Shown: in pieces, positions 6,403-13,377 of the stretch
Layout of the letters: each line of letters opens with the position of its first letter
How positions within the stretch are numbered: the first letter of the stretch is position 1
Assembly (NCBI GenBank): GCA_031384695.1
Contig: JANNAV010000226.1
Span: forward strand, 1 to 15,398
DNA length: 15,398 bases
Source: JANNAV01 sp031384695
Lineage (GTDB): Bacteria > Pseudomonadota > Alphaproteobacteria > Rhodobacterales > Rhodobacteraceae
Direction of reading: 5' to 3'
The notes under the pieces: model-generated
Database searches by the model: none
Told to the model about the DNA's origin: nothing
What the model saw: the letters and a program-made list of their open reading frames with translations, nothing else
Program-made: the position numbers and the translations under genes

Positions 6403-7908
6403 ATGTTCACCCCCACCACACCCTGCTATTTCGTGGCACCCGCCTACCATGCCGCCGCAGGTACGCCGCTGCCGGTGATCTGCCCCGCCACCCTCGCCGA
6501 GGTGGGCCGCATTGCCGAAACCACCGCCGCCGAACTTGCCGCCACGCTGCTGGCGGTGAACGCGGCCCAGTCGCGGTGGAAGCAGCTCGACGCCAAAACC
6601 CGCGCCCGCCACCTGCACCACCTCGCCAACCGGATCGAGGCCGAAGATTTCACCGGTTGCGCCATCCTGATGAGCCGCGAGATGGGCAAACCTTACCCCG
6701 AGGCCATCGGCGAATTGGCCAACTGCGCCCCGGTGTTCCGCTATTACGCTGAAATGGCACGCGACGAGGCGGGCAAGGTTGCGGGCACCACTCAGGCCGG
6801 TTCGTTCCAATATGCCCGCTATGAACCCTTGGGCGTTTCGGCCCATATCATGCCCTTCAACTTTCCGATCCTGCTGATGTGCTGGACGGTGGCCGCCTCG
6901 CTGGCCGCAGGCAACGGCTGCGTCATCAAACCGGCCGCCGCAACCACGCTCTGCACCCTCGATTTCTGCCGGGTGTTTCAAGACTTGCCCGAAGGCCTGG
7001 TCGCCTGCCTGCCCGGCGGTGCCGATCTGGGCCGGGCTCTGGTCGAAAGCGAGCAGACCCATGCCGTGGCCTTCACGGGCTCGGTCGCCGCAGGCCGCGC
7101 GGTGGCTGCGGCGGCGGCGGCGCGCTTCAAACCGGCGGTGATCGAGGCGGGCGGCAGTGATCCGATGATCATCACCGCCAGCGCGCCCCTGGATATCGCC
7201 GCCGCAGGCGCGGTCACGGCGGCGTTCCACCTCACCGGCCAGGTCTGCACCTCGGCCGAGCGTCTCTATGTGGTGGACGCGGTGCATGATGCCTTCATCG
7301 CCGCCTTTGTCGCCGCAACCCTGCCCCTGCGCATCGGCCCCGGGCTTGAGAAAAGCGAAATCGGGCCGCTGGTCAGCAAGGCCGCCCGCGACAAGGTGAT
7401 GCGTCTGGTGGCCGATGCGGTTACCAAAGGCGCGCGGGTGGAATGCGGCGGGGGGGTGCCGGAAGGGCTGGAGTGTGGCTGGTTTTATGCCCCCACCATC
7501 CTCACCAACTGCACCCCCGATATGGATATTCTGAACGAGGAATGCTTTGGCCCGGTTGCCGCCGTGGTCCGCGTACCTGATTTCGACGCCGCCATCGCCG
7601 GTGCCAACGCCTCGGACTTCGGGCTTGGCGCGTCGGTTTTCACCACCCGGCTGGACGAGGCGATGGCGGCCGCCGAACGGCTGGAGGCCGGCATGGTCTG
7701 GATCAACAACCCGCTGATCGACAACGACGCCCTGCCGTTTGGCGGCTGGAAAGCCTCGGGCCTTGGCCGCGAACTTGGCCGCCAGGGGCTTGACGCCTTC
7801 CGGCGCAGCAAGATGGTGATCATCGACCACAGCCCCCGGCGCCAAAGCTGGTGGTATCCCTACCCCGACGACTGGTTCTTGCACAACGGCGGCCGCAAAC
7901 CTACGTAA
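6403..7908 (+). CDS. NAD(P)-dependent aldehyde dehydrogenase family protein
   Basis: This 501-residue cytoplasmic enzyme oxidises an aldehyde to its acid with NAD(P)+. The catalytic set is complete. The oxyanion asparagine is N153 in MPFNFPI. The general base is E248 in VIEAGGSDPMII (EAGG where most relatives have ELGG). The nucleophile is C282 in GQVCTSAER, 34 residues after the glutamate as in ALDH2. The cofactor-site segments VIKPA and AFTGSVAAGRAV and the late NEECFGPV and PFGGWKASGLGRE blocks are also present. The overall pattern is closest to succinate-semialdehyde/aminoaldehyde-type dehydrogenases. The C-terminus ends in an unusual aromatic tail (SWWYPYPDDWFLHNGG). It sits last in the transporter operon, 9 nt after the cupin, with GAGGA overlapping that gene's stop. 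Oxidation of an amine-derived aldehyde fits the context but is inferred. Confidence 0.9.
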   Translation: MFTPTTPCYFVAPAYHAAAGTPLPVICPATLAEVGRIAETTAAELAATLLAVNAAQSRWKQLDAKTRARHLHHLANRIEAEDFTGCAILMSREMGKPYPEAIGELANCAPVFRYYAEMARDEAGKVAGTTQAGSFQYARYEPLGVSAHIMPFNFPILLMCWTVAASLAAGNGCVIKPAAATTLCTLDFCRVFQDLPEGLVACLPGGADLGRALVESEQTHAVAFTGSVAAGRAVAAAAAARFKPAVIEAGGSDPMIITASAPLDIAAAGAVTAAFHLTGQVCTSAERLYVVDAVHDAFIAAFVAATLPLRIGPGLEKSEIGPLVSKAARDKVMRLVADAVTKGARVECGGGVPEGLECGWFYAPTILTNCTPDMDILNEECFGPVAAVVRVPDFDAAIAGANASDFGLGASVFTTRLDEAMAAAERLEAGMVWINNPLIDNDALPFGGWKASGLGRELGRQGLDAFRRSKMVIIDHSPRRQSWWYPYPDDWFLHNGGRKPT

Positions 7909-8001
7909 GGATTGATGAAACCCGCCCCTTTCTTCTCTGTTTCTTGCTGGAGTTGATACCAATCAAGCAAGAGGCCATCGCCCCGGCGGCAGCACCTGCC
8001 A

Positions 8002-8030
8002 CCCGGCCCGGCCACGGGCCGGGCGTTCTT
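8002..8030 (+). terminator. GC-rich hairpin, possible end of the transporter operon
   Basis: A perfect 9-bp stem, 8002-8010 with 8015-8023, has a GCCA loop and is followed by CGTTCTT. It lies ~95 nt past the aldehyde dehydrogenase stop and before the cmk unit, where a terminator is expected. The T tract is poor, so termination may be weak or Rho-assisted. It might instead be part of a dispersed intergenic repeat together with the palindrome just downstream. Confidence 0.5.
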
Positions 8031-8034
8031 CGGG

Positions 8035-8057
8035 GCAAAGGTCCACTGGACCTTTGC
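8035..8057. repeat. Perfect 11-bp palindrome in the intergenic region
   Basis: The bases at 8035-8045 (gcaaaggtcca) and 8047-8057 (tggacctttgc) are perfect inverted repeats around a single central base. The arms are too close together for an RNA hairpin without opening some pairs, so this looks more like a dyad for a dimeric DNA-binding protein or one copy of a dispersed intergenic palindrome. No second copy was seen in this window. Confidence 0.55.
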
Positions 8058-8136
8058 TATTCCCTCATCTCCCCCATGACAGCGGCGGAATTGCGCGCTA
8101 AGGAACATGCCAACCCACCCCAAGGACACCCGCCCG

Positions 8137-8730
8137 ATGATCTTCACTGTCGCCATTGATGGCCCGGCGGCGGCGGGCAAGGGCACCGTCGCGCGCGCCG
8201 TGGCGCAGCACTTCGGCTTTGCCCATCTTGACACCGGCCTGCTTTACCGTGCCACCGCCGCCCTCGGTGGCGATCCGGTTGCCGCCGCCCGCGCCCTTAC
8301 CCCAGCCGACCTTACCCGCGACGATCTGCGCAGCATGGCGGCGGGCGAGGCCGCCAGCCGCATCGCCGCCCTGCCTGAGGTGCGCGCCGAACTGCTGGCG
8401 TTTCAGCGCCGCTTTGCCCGGCAACCCGGGGGTGCCGTGCTCGATGGCCGCGATATCGGCACCGTTATCTGCCCCGGGGCCGAGGTCAAACTGTTCATCA
8501 CCGCCGCCGCGCCCGTGCGCGCGCAGCGCCGCTGGCAAGAGTTGGGCGGCGATCCTGCAAAGGTGCTGGCCGACGTTCTGGCACGCGATGCCCGCGACAG
8601 CGGCCGCGCCACCGCCCCCCTCTGCGCCGCCCCCGACGCGCATCTGCTGGATACCTCGCAGATGTCGCCCGAGGCCGCCATATCCGCCGCCTGCGCCATC
8701 GTGGCCGCAGCCCTCGCCAGAAACGCCTGA
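8137..8730 (+). CDS. cmk: Cytidylate kinase (CMP/dCMP kinase)
   Basis: This enzyme phosphorylates CMP and dCMP with ATP in the cytoplasm, for nucleotide supply. The P-loop IDGPAAAGKGT is at residues 7-17. It is followed by the CMP-site segment HLDTGLLYRA and the VLDGRDIGTVICP block that carries the conserved R-D pair. From the ATG at 8137 it has 197 residues, somewhat shorter than the E. coli enzyme and usual for this order. An in-frame ATG at 8107 would add ten residues with no family match (MPTHPKDTRP). Both starts have AAGGA-like sites, but MIFTVAIDGPAAAGK at the very N-terminus is the usual form, so I prefer 8137. The next gene begins 5 nt after the stop. Confidence 0.93.
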   Translation: MIFTVAIDGPAAAGKGTVARAVAQHFGFAHLDTGLLYRATAALGGDPVAAARALTPADLTRDDLRSMAAGEAASRIAALPEVRAELLAFQRRFARQPGGAVLDGRDIGTVICPGAEVKLFITAAAPVRAQRRWQELGGDPAKVLADVLARDARDSGRATAPLCAAPDAHLLDTSQMSPEAAISAACAIVAAALARNA

Positions 8731-8735
8731 CCCCG

Positions 8736-9677
8736 GTGGCACGGATCATCCTGCACCTGCCCGAACGCCTGCACCCCACTTTCCGTGGCCGAAGTGATAT
8801 GCTTTACAAACGCATAGAGGATACGCTGCTGCCACGCGGCGCGCAAATTCTGCTGCAAACCCGCCCCCCCCGCGATGCCCAACCGGACGGCGATCTGCAC
8901 ATCGTCGACAATGGCCGGATCAACGCGCAAGGCTATCTCAACGCCTGCACCGCCTACCTCAAGGACTTCTGGCATCTGGACCCGCAAGGCGTGCTGGCCG
9001 AAAGCAGCATCGGTGCCCTGCCCTATGACCCCGCGCAAGTGGATAAACCCAGCGCTGATGCTTTCGCGGCCCAGATCACCCAACGCTTCGCCGCCGCCCG
9101 CAAATCCCGCTACCGCCAGCCCGATGCCGTGGAAACCCTGCCCGAAGGCGCCATCGCCGTGTTCCTGCAAGGCCCCTCGCCGCACAATCTGGGCCACGCG
9201 CATGCGTCCATGGCCCAGATGCTGCAGGCGGTGGCGCTGGGTGCCCAAGGCCGCCCGGTGCTGGTCAAACCCCACCCCCTGAAACAGGCGATGGGCATGG
9301 CCCAGATTGCCGCCGCACAAAGGCACGGCCACGCCCTGATCGCCACCAATGCCAATGTCCACGATATCCTCGCCTGCGCCGCCGTCACCGTGTCGATCAA
9401 CTCGGCAGTGGCGCTTGAAGGCTTCCAACACGGCAAACCCGCCATCCTGTTCGGCAAATCCGATTTCCACCACTTCGTCGAAACCGTCCATCGCCCCGCC
9501 GATTTCCCCGCAGCCCTCGCCGCCGCCCTCACCCGCCAAAAAGACCACGCCCGCGCACTTTACTGGTACTTCGGCCAGCACTGCCTCTGGCTTGACGCCC
9601 CCGATTTCACCGCCCGCCTGCTCGCAACCTTTGCCCGCGCTGGCTTTGATGCCGATCACCTTGGCCTTGCCGCCTGA
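8736..9677 (+). CDS. Capsule polysaccharide biosynthesis (KpsS/KpsC-like) family protein
   Basis: This 313-residue protein starts at a GTG 5 nt after cmk. Central and C-terminal motifs match capsule-synthesis proteins related to KpsS/KpsC: AVFLQGPSPHNLGH, then VLVKPHPL with K178-P-H-P181, and VTVSINSAVALEGFQHGKPAILFGKSDFHHF with S220-I-N-S-A-V-A-L-E-G. These correspond to the sugar-nucleotide-binding half of a GT-B-like fold, which in KpsS/KpsC transfers Kdo to a lipid anchor. No signal peptide or membrane helix is seen, so it is likely cytoplasmic. The substrate is not known, and it is far from any capsule locus in this window. The pairing with cmk is notable because Kdo donors are CMP-activated; this could be coincidence. 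Confidence 0.65.
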   Translation: MARIILHLPERLHPTFRGRSDMLYKRIEDTLLPRGAQILLQTRPPRDAQPDGDLHIVDNGRINAQGYLNACTAYLKDFWHLDPQGVLAESSIGALPYDPAQVDKPSADAFAAQITQRFAAARKSRYRQPDAVETLPEGAIAVFLQGPSPHNLGHAHASMAQMLQAVALGAQGRPVLVKPHPLKQAMGMAQIAAAQRHGHALIATNANVHDILACAAVTVSINSAVALEGFQHGKPAILFGKSDFHHFVETVHRPADFPAALAAALTRQKDHARALYWYFGQHCLWLDAPDFTARLLATFARAGFDADHLGLAA

Positions 9678-9681
9678 ACCC

Positions 9682-9710
9682 TTGCCTGCAAGGCCACATG
9701 CGCCTATAGA
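9682..9710 (+). promoter_or_regulatory. Candidate sigma70-type promoter of rpsA
   Basis: TTGCCT at 9682-9687 and TATAGA at 9705-9710 are separated by an ideal 17-bp spacer. The predicted transcript start at about 9717 gives a ~110-nt leader before the rpsA ATG. The -10 element stands out in otherwise GC-rich sequence immediately after the end of the capsule-like gene. Confidence 0.6.
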
Positions 9711-9792
9711 ACGGCGTCCGCCCAGGGCCCGGCCCGGCCTTTACCCCGCGCGGCGAATCATTCTCAGGGCCAAGACCGGCGGAGCCAACCGC

Positions 9793-9810
9793 ATGGCCGT
9801 TATCATGTGA
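9793..9810 (+). CDS. Possible 5-codon leader ORF before rpsA
   Basis: ATG GCC GTT ATC ATG TGA (M-A-V-I-M) is preceded by GGAG at 9781-9784 with an 8-nt spacing. Its stop codon abuts the AAAGGA ribosome-binding site of rpsA at 9811-9816. If translated, a ribosome terminating here would sit on the rpsA initiation region, which could couple or modulate S1 synthesis. It may equally be chance; there is no protein-level evidence. Confidence 0.3.
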   Translation: MAVIM

Positions 9811-9825
9811 AAAGGACCGAACTGA

Positions 9826-11508
9826 ATGTGCGCTAAAAACACTATGGAAGACTTCGAAGCCCTGCTGAAGGAAAGCTTCGAAATTGACACGCCCGAAGAG
9901 GGCACCGTTGTCAAAGGCCGCGTGATCGCCATCGAGGCAGGTCAGGCCATCATCGATGTCGGCTACAAGATGGAAGGCCGCATCGACATCAAGGAATTTG
10001 CCAACCCCGGCGAAACCGTCAACATCAACATCGGCGATGTTGTCGAAGTGTATCTCGACCGGGTGGAAAACGCCAAGGGCGAGGCTGTGATCAGCCGCGA
10101 GAAAGCCCGCCGCGAAGAAGCCTGGGACCGTCTGGAAAAAGCCTATGCCACTGAGACCCGCGTTGACGGTGCCATTTTTGGCCGCGTCAAGGGCGGCTTT
10201 ACGGTTGATCTTGGCGGTGCCGTGGCCTTCTTGCCCGGCTCTCAGGTTGACGTACGCCCGGTGCGCGATGCAGGCCCGCTGATGGGCATGAAGCAGCCGT
10301 TCCAGATTCTGAAAATGGACCGCCGCCGTGGCAATATCGTGGTGTCGCGCCGTGCGATCCTTGAGGAATCGCGTGCCGAACAGCGCGCCGAAGTGATCGG
10401 CAACCTGACCGAAGGCCAGACCATCGACGGCGTGGTGAAGAACATCACCGAATACGGTGCCTTCGTCGATCTGGGCGGCGTGGACGGCCTGCTGCACGTC
10501 ACCGACATGGCATGGCGCCGCGTCAACCATCCGTCCGAGATTCTCGCCATTGGCGAGACGATCAAGGTGCAGGTCATCAAGATCAACAAGGAAACCCACC
10601 GTATTTCGTTGGGCATGAAACAGTTGCAGTCCGACCCCTGGGATGCGGTTGAAAAGCTCTATGCACTCGGCACCCAGCACAAGGGCCGTGTCACCAACAT
10701 CACCGATTACGGCGCGTTTGTCGAACTTGAGGCCGGTGTCGAGGGCCTTGTCCACGTCTCGGAAATGTCCTGGACCAAGAAGAACGTGCATCCCGGCAAG
10801 ATCGTCTCCACCTCGCAAGAGGTTGAGGTCATGGTGCTGGAAATCGACTCTGCCAAGCGCCGGGTGTCTCTGGGCCTCAAGCAGACCCAGCGCAACCCGT
10901 GGGAAGTGTTCGCCGAGAATCACCCGGTCGGCTCGACCATCGAAGGCGAGGTCAAGAACATCACCGAGTTCGGTCTGTTCGTCGGCCTTGATAACGATAT
11001 CGACGGCATGGTGCACCTTTCCGATCTCAGCTGGGATCAGCGCGGCGAGGATGCCATCGCCAACTACCGCAAGGGCGATTCTGTCACCGCCTCGGTTTCC
11101 GAAGTGGATGTCGAGAAAGAGCGTATCTCGCTGTCGATCAAGGCATTGGGCGAAGACAACTTCACCGATGCGGTTGACGGCGTGAAACGCGGCGCGATCA
11201 TCACAGTGGCCATCACCATGATCGAAGAGGGTGGCATCGAGGTTGAATACAACGGCGCCAAATCCTTCATCCGCCGTTCGGACCTCAGCCGCGACCGCGC
11301 CGACCAGCGCCCCGAGCGTTTCCAGGTCGGCGACAAGATCGACGTGCGCGTGACCAACATCGACAGCAAAACCCGTCGTCTGGGCCTGTCGATCAAGGCG
11401 CGCGAGATCGCCGAAGAAAAAGAAGCGGTGGAACAGTACGGCTCGTCCGATTCGGGCGCATCCTTGGGCGATATTCTTGGTGCCGCTTTGAAGGCCGATA
11501 AAAGCTGA
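9826..11508 (+). CDS. rpsA: 30S ribosomal protein S1
   Basis: This 560-residue ribosomal protein S1 binds mRNA and helps it dock on the 30S subunit. Six S1 (OB-fold) repeats can be followed, with the first two divergent. They begin at roughly residues 25, 110, 195 (DGVVKNITEYGAFVDLGGVDGLLHVTDM), 280 (HKGRVTNITDYGAFVELEAGVEGLVHVSEM), 367 (EGEVKNITEFGLFVGL) and 454 (the last with an EEGGIEVEYNG variant). The segment DRLEKAYATETRVDGAIFGRVKGGFTVDLGGAVAFLPGSQVDVRPVRD is typical of alphaproteobacterial S1. The ATG at 9826 is preceded by AAAGGA with a 9-nt spacing. The downstream neighbour is ihfB, the usual arrangement. Confidence 0.98.
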   Translation: MCAKNTMEDFEALLKESFEIDTPEEGTVVKGRVIAIEAGQAIIDVGYKMEGRIDIKEFANPGETVNINIGDVVEVYLDRVENAKGEAVISREKARREEAWDRLEKAYATETRVDGAIFGRVKGGFTVDLGGAVAFLPGSQVDVRPVRDAGPLMGMKQPFQILKMDRRRGNIVVSRRAILEESRAEQRAEVIGNLTEGQTIDGVVKNITEYGAFVDLGGVDGLLHVTDMAWRRVNHPSEILAIGETIKVQVIKINKETHRISLGMKQLQSDPWDAVEKLYALGTQHKGRVTNITDYGAFVELEAGVEGLVHVSEMSWTKKNVHPGKIVSTSQEVEVMVLEIDSAKRRVSLGLKQTQRNPWEVFAENHPVGSTIEGEVKNITEFGLFVGLDNDIDGMVHLSDLSWDQRGEDAIANYRKGDSVTASVSEVDVEKERISLSIKALGEDNFTDAVDGVKRGAIITVAITMIEEGGIEVEYNGAKSFIRRSDLSRDRADQRPERFQVGDKIDVRVTNIDSKTRRLGLSIKAREIAEEKEAVEQYGSSDSGASLGDILGAALKADKS

Positions 11509-11526
11509 TAACCGCTTAACCGCATG

Positions 11527-11556
11527 AAAAGGCCCCGCAGGAATGCGGGGCCTTTT
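11527..11556 (+). terminator. Strong Rho-independent terminator after rpsA
   Basis: A perfect 13-bp stem, 11527-11539 (AAAAGGCCCCGCA) with 11544-11556, closes a GGAA tetraloop and ends in TTTTGATTT. It starts 18 nt past the rpsA stop codon. The A-run on the 5' arm makes it potentially bidirectional. It separates rpsA from ihfB, which has its own promoter candidate. Confidence 0.93.
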
Positions 11557-11587
11557 GATTTGGCAGGGTTATCCGCCGCTATTTCAT

Positions 11588-11615
11588 TTGTAGCCTGAAA
11601 TTTCTTGGCTATAGT
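11588..11615 (+). promoter_or_regulatory. Candidate sigma70-type promoter of ihfB
   Basis: TATAGT at 11610-11615 is a 5-of-6 match to the -10 consensus. A weak -35 candidate, TTGTAG at 11588-11593, lies 16 bases upstream. The region 11578-11615 is locally AT-rich. It lies between the rpsA terminator and the ihfB start, leaving a leader of about 70 nt. Confidence 0.5.
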
Positions 11616-11689
11616 CGGTCGGAGTTTGGCAAAGTTGGCACTGAACGGACCGCCAGAGGACCGGGGTGATCACTAGGGGGATATGACGC

Positions 11690-11971
11690 ATGATCCGTTC
11701 GGAACTGATCCAGAAGATTGCTGACGAGAATCCGCACCTGACCCAGCGTCATGTCGAGCGGATCGTGAACACGGTCTTTGAAGAGATCATCGACGCGCTT
11801 GCCAAGGGCGACCGGGTGGAACTGCGCGGTTTTGGCGCGTTTTCCGTCAAGGCGCGCGATGCCCGCATCGGCCGCAATCCCCGCACCGGCGAATCCGTGC
11901 AGGTGGACAACAAGAAAGTGCCCTTCTTCAAAACCGGCAAATTGCTGCGCGACCGGCTGAACGGCAAGTAA
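11690..11971 (+). CDS. ihfB: Integration host factor subunit beta
   Basis: This DNA-bending nucleoid protein of 93 residues forms a heterodimer with IHF-alpha. The N-terminal helices (MIRSELIQKIADENPHLTQRHVERIVNTVFEEII) lead into GDRVELRGFGAFSVKARDARIGRNPRTGE. That segment includes P64, the proline that intercalates at the DNA kink, in the GRNPRTG arm. The VPFFKTGKLLRDRLN C-terminus is typical of the beta subunit. AGGGGG 9-12 nt before the ATG is a good ribosome-binding site. An ATG at 11683 is out of frame. The LapA-domain gene follows after 61 nt, with only a 4-bp hairpin between, so transcription may continue into it and trpF. Confidence 0.97.
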   Translation: MIRSELIQKIADENPHLTQRHVERIVNTVFEEIIDALAKGDRVELRGFGAFSVKARDARIGRNPRTGESVQVDNKKVPFFKTGKLLRDRLNGK

Positions 11972-12032
11972 GCCGCCGCTTGCATGGCGCGCCACCAACC
12001 CCGATAAGGGGCCATAACCTTTGGGGTGGGCC

Positions 12033-12398
12033 ATGATCCGATATCTGCGCATTCTGTTTCTGGCCCTGCTGGGAATTTCCTTGCTGATCGTGGCGATGGC
12101 CAACCGAACGGTGGTCAGCCTGCAAGCCCTGCCCGATGATTTCGCGGCTCTGATCGGCGTCGATCTGCGCATTCAGCTGCCGCTGTTTCTGGTGATCTTC
12201 GGCGGCATCGTCACCGGCCTGCTGATCGGCTTTGTCTGGGAATGGTTCCGCGAGATGAAGCACCGCACCACCGCCAGCCGCAAAACCCGCGAGGTCAGCC
12301 GGCTGGAACGCGAACTGGCGGTGATGCGCGACAGCGAAACCACCCCCAAGGACGAGATTCTGGCCCTGCTGGACCGGCCCGCCACGAAAGCCCGCTGA
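12033..12398 (+). CDS. Small inner-membrane protein, LapA/DUF1049-like
   Basis: This 121-residue protein has two membrane helices at about residues 4-24 (YLRILFLALLGISLLIVAMAN) and 49-69 (LPLFLVIFGGIVTGLLIGFVW). A short loop joins them, and a charged cytoplasmic tail with coiled-coil tendency (EVSRLERELAVMRD) follows. The NRTVVSLQ segment after helix 1 and the G-rich second helix are typical of LapA-domain (DUF1049) proteins, related to the LPS-assembly protein LapA. I start at the ATG at 12033, with GGGG 6 nt upstream, rather than at a TTG at 12021. A single base separates its stop from the trpF start, indicating one transcript. The position between ihfB and trpF is common in this order. Confidence 0.85.
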   Translation: MIRYLRILFLALLGISLLIVAMANRTVVSLQALPDDFAALIGVDLRIQLPLFLVIFGGIVTGLLIGFVWEWFREMKHRTTASRKTREVSRLERELAVMRDSETTPKDEILALLDRPATKAR

Positions 12399-12399
12399 A

Positions 12400-13062
12400 A
12401 TGCCGGATATCCGGGTGAAAATCTGCGGCCTGCGCAGCGCGGCCGATGTGGCCGCCGTGGCAGAGGCCGGTGCCGCCTATATGGGCCTTGTGTTCTTTCC
12501 CAAAAGCCCGCGCCATCTGAGCCTGCCCGAGGCCCGCATCCTCGCCCTCGCCGCTCCCGTCGGCCTCGCCAAGGTGGCGCTGGTGGTGGATGCCGACGAC
12601 GCCGCCCTTGATGCGCTGATTGCGGCGGTGCCGCTGGATATGCTGCAACTGCACGGGCACGAGCCCCCCGCCCGCGTGGCCGAACTGCGCGCCCGCTATG
12701 GCCTGCCGGTGATGAAGGCGGTGGGGGTGGCGGACGAGGGTGATCTGGCGGGCTTGCAGGAGTATAGCCTCGCCGCCGATCAGATATTGCTGGACGCCAA
12801 ACCGCCCAAAGGTGCGGCCCTGCCCGGCGGCAACGGCCTGATCTTCGATTGGCGCCTGCTGGCCCAGCGCCGCTGGCTGCGGCCGTGGATGCTGGCGGGC
12901 GGGTTGACCGCCGCCAACGTCGCCGAAGCCATCCGCCTGACCAACGCCCGGCAGGTGGACGTATCCTCCGGCGTGGAAACAGCGCCCGGCGTGAAGAACG
13001 CTGGGCTGATTGCGCAGTTTGTGACTGCGGCACGCAACGACGGGCCGCCAAAACTTCGTTGA
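12400..13062 (+). CDS. trpF: Phosphoribosylanthranilate isomerase
   Basis: This is a 220-residue TIM-barrel enzyme of tryptophan biosynthesis, catalysing the Amadori rearrangement of phosphoribosylanthranilate to CdRP. The catalytic cysteine is C9 in VKICGL and the general acid is D132 in ILLDAKPP. Family landmarks are AAYMGLVFFPKSPR, the LQLHGHE strand, MLAGGLTAANV (phosphate binding) and the VDVSSGVETAPGVKN loop at the C-terminal end. It starts one base after the preceding gene's stop and has no clear ribosome-binding site of its own, so it is probably translated by coupling. trpB, often next in this order, is not downstream here; a convergent pair of genes follows instead. Confidence 0.96.
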   Translation: MPDIRVKICGLRSAADVAAVAEAGAAYMGLVFFPKSPRHLSLPEARILALAAPVGLAKVALVVDADDAALDALIAAVPLDMLQLHGHEPPARVAELRARYGLPVMKAVGVADEGDLAGLQEYSLAADQILLDAKPPKGAALPGGNGLIFDWRLLAQRRWLRPWMLAGGLTAANVAEAIRLTNARQVDVSSGVETAPGVKNAGLIAQFVTAARNDGPPKLR

Positions 13063-13084
13063 GGACGCGCCAAAGAACCGGGGA

Positions 13085-13321
13085 TCAGAAGGCCTTGAAA
13101 GTCATCGTGGTCAGGGTGCGCACGATGCCGGGTATATCGAACAGTTTGTCCGACAGGAAATGTCCGACATCCGCGTCCTCAGGGATATAGACCTTGGCGA
13201 TCAGATCATACTCGCCCGAGGTCGAGAACAATTCGCTGACCGCCTCGCGGTCATAGATGGCGTTGGCCACCTCGTAGGTTTTGCCGGGGGTGCAACGGAA
13301 CTGAACGAAAACACAGCGCAT
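13085..13321 (-). CDS. Stand-alone AsnC/Lrp ligand-binding-domain protein
   Basis: This 78-residue protein consists only of the RAM/AsnC ligand-binding domain: MRCVFVQFRCTPGKTYEVANAIYD, then a SGEYDLIAKVYI strand and the GIVRTLTTMTFKAF end. The alpha-beta ferredoxin-like pattern and the GxYDL motif match the C-terminal half of Lrp/AsnC regulators. The N-terminal helix-turn-helix is missing, so it cannot bind DNA by itself. It might sense an amino acid, modulate an Lrp partner by hetero-oligomerisation, or serve another role. AGGGAGA precedes the ATG as a strong ribosome-binding site, so the short start is real rather than a truncation. It lies 56 nt downstream of the helicase gene and convergent to trpF. 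Confidence 0.88.
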   Translation of the reverse strand: MRCVFVQFRCTPGKTYEVANAIYDREAVSELFSTSGEYDLIAKVYIPEDADVGHFLSDKLFDIPGIVRTLTTMTFKAF

Positions 13322-13377
13322 CGGGGTCTCCCTGAATTTGCTCCGATCTTAAGGCGGCCTGCGCGGTAAGGAAAGCC

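Noticed and set aside
7851..8159. A 102-codon plus-strand ORF across the operon/cmk gap
   Set aside because: It covers the end of the aldehyde dehydrogenase, both intergenic inverted repeats and the start of cmk; it has no ribosome-binding site of note and no recognisable product.
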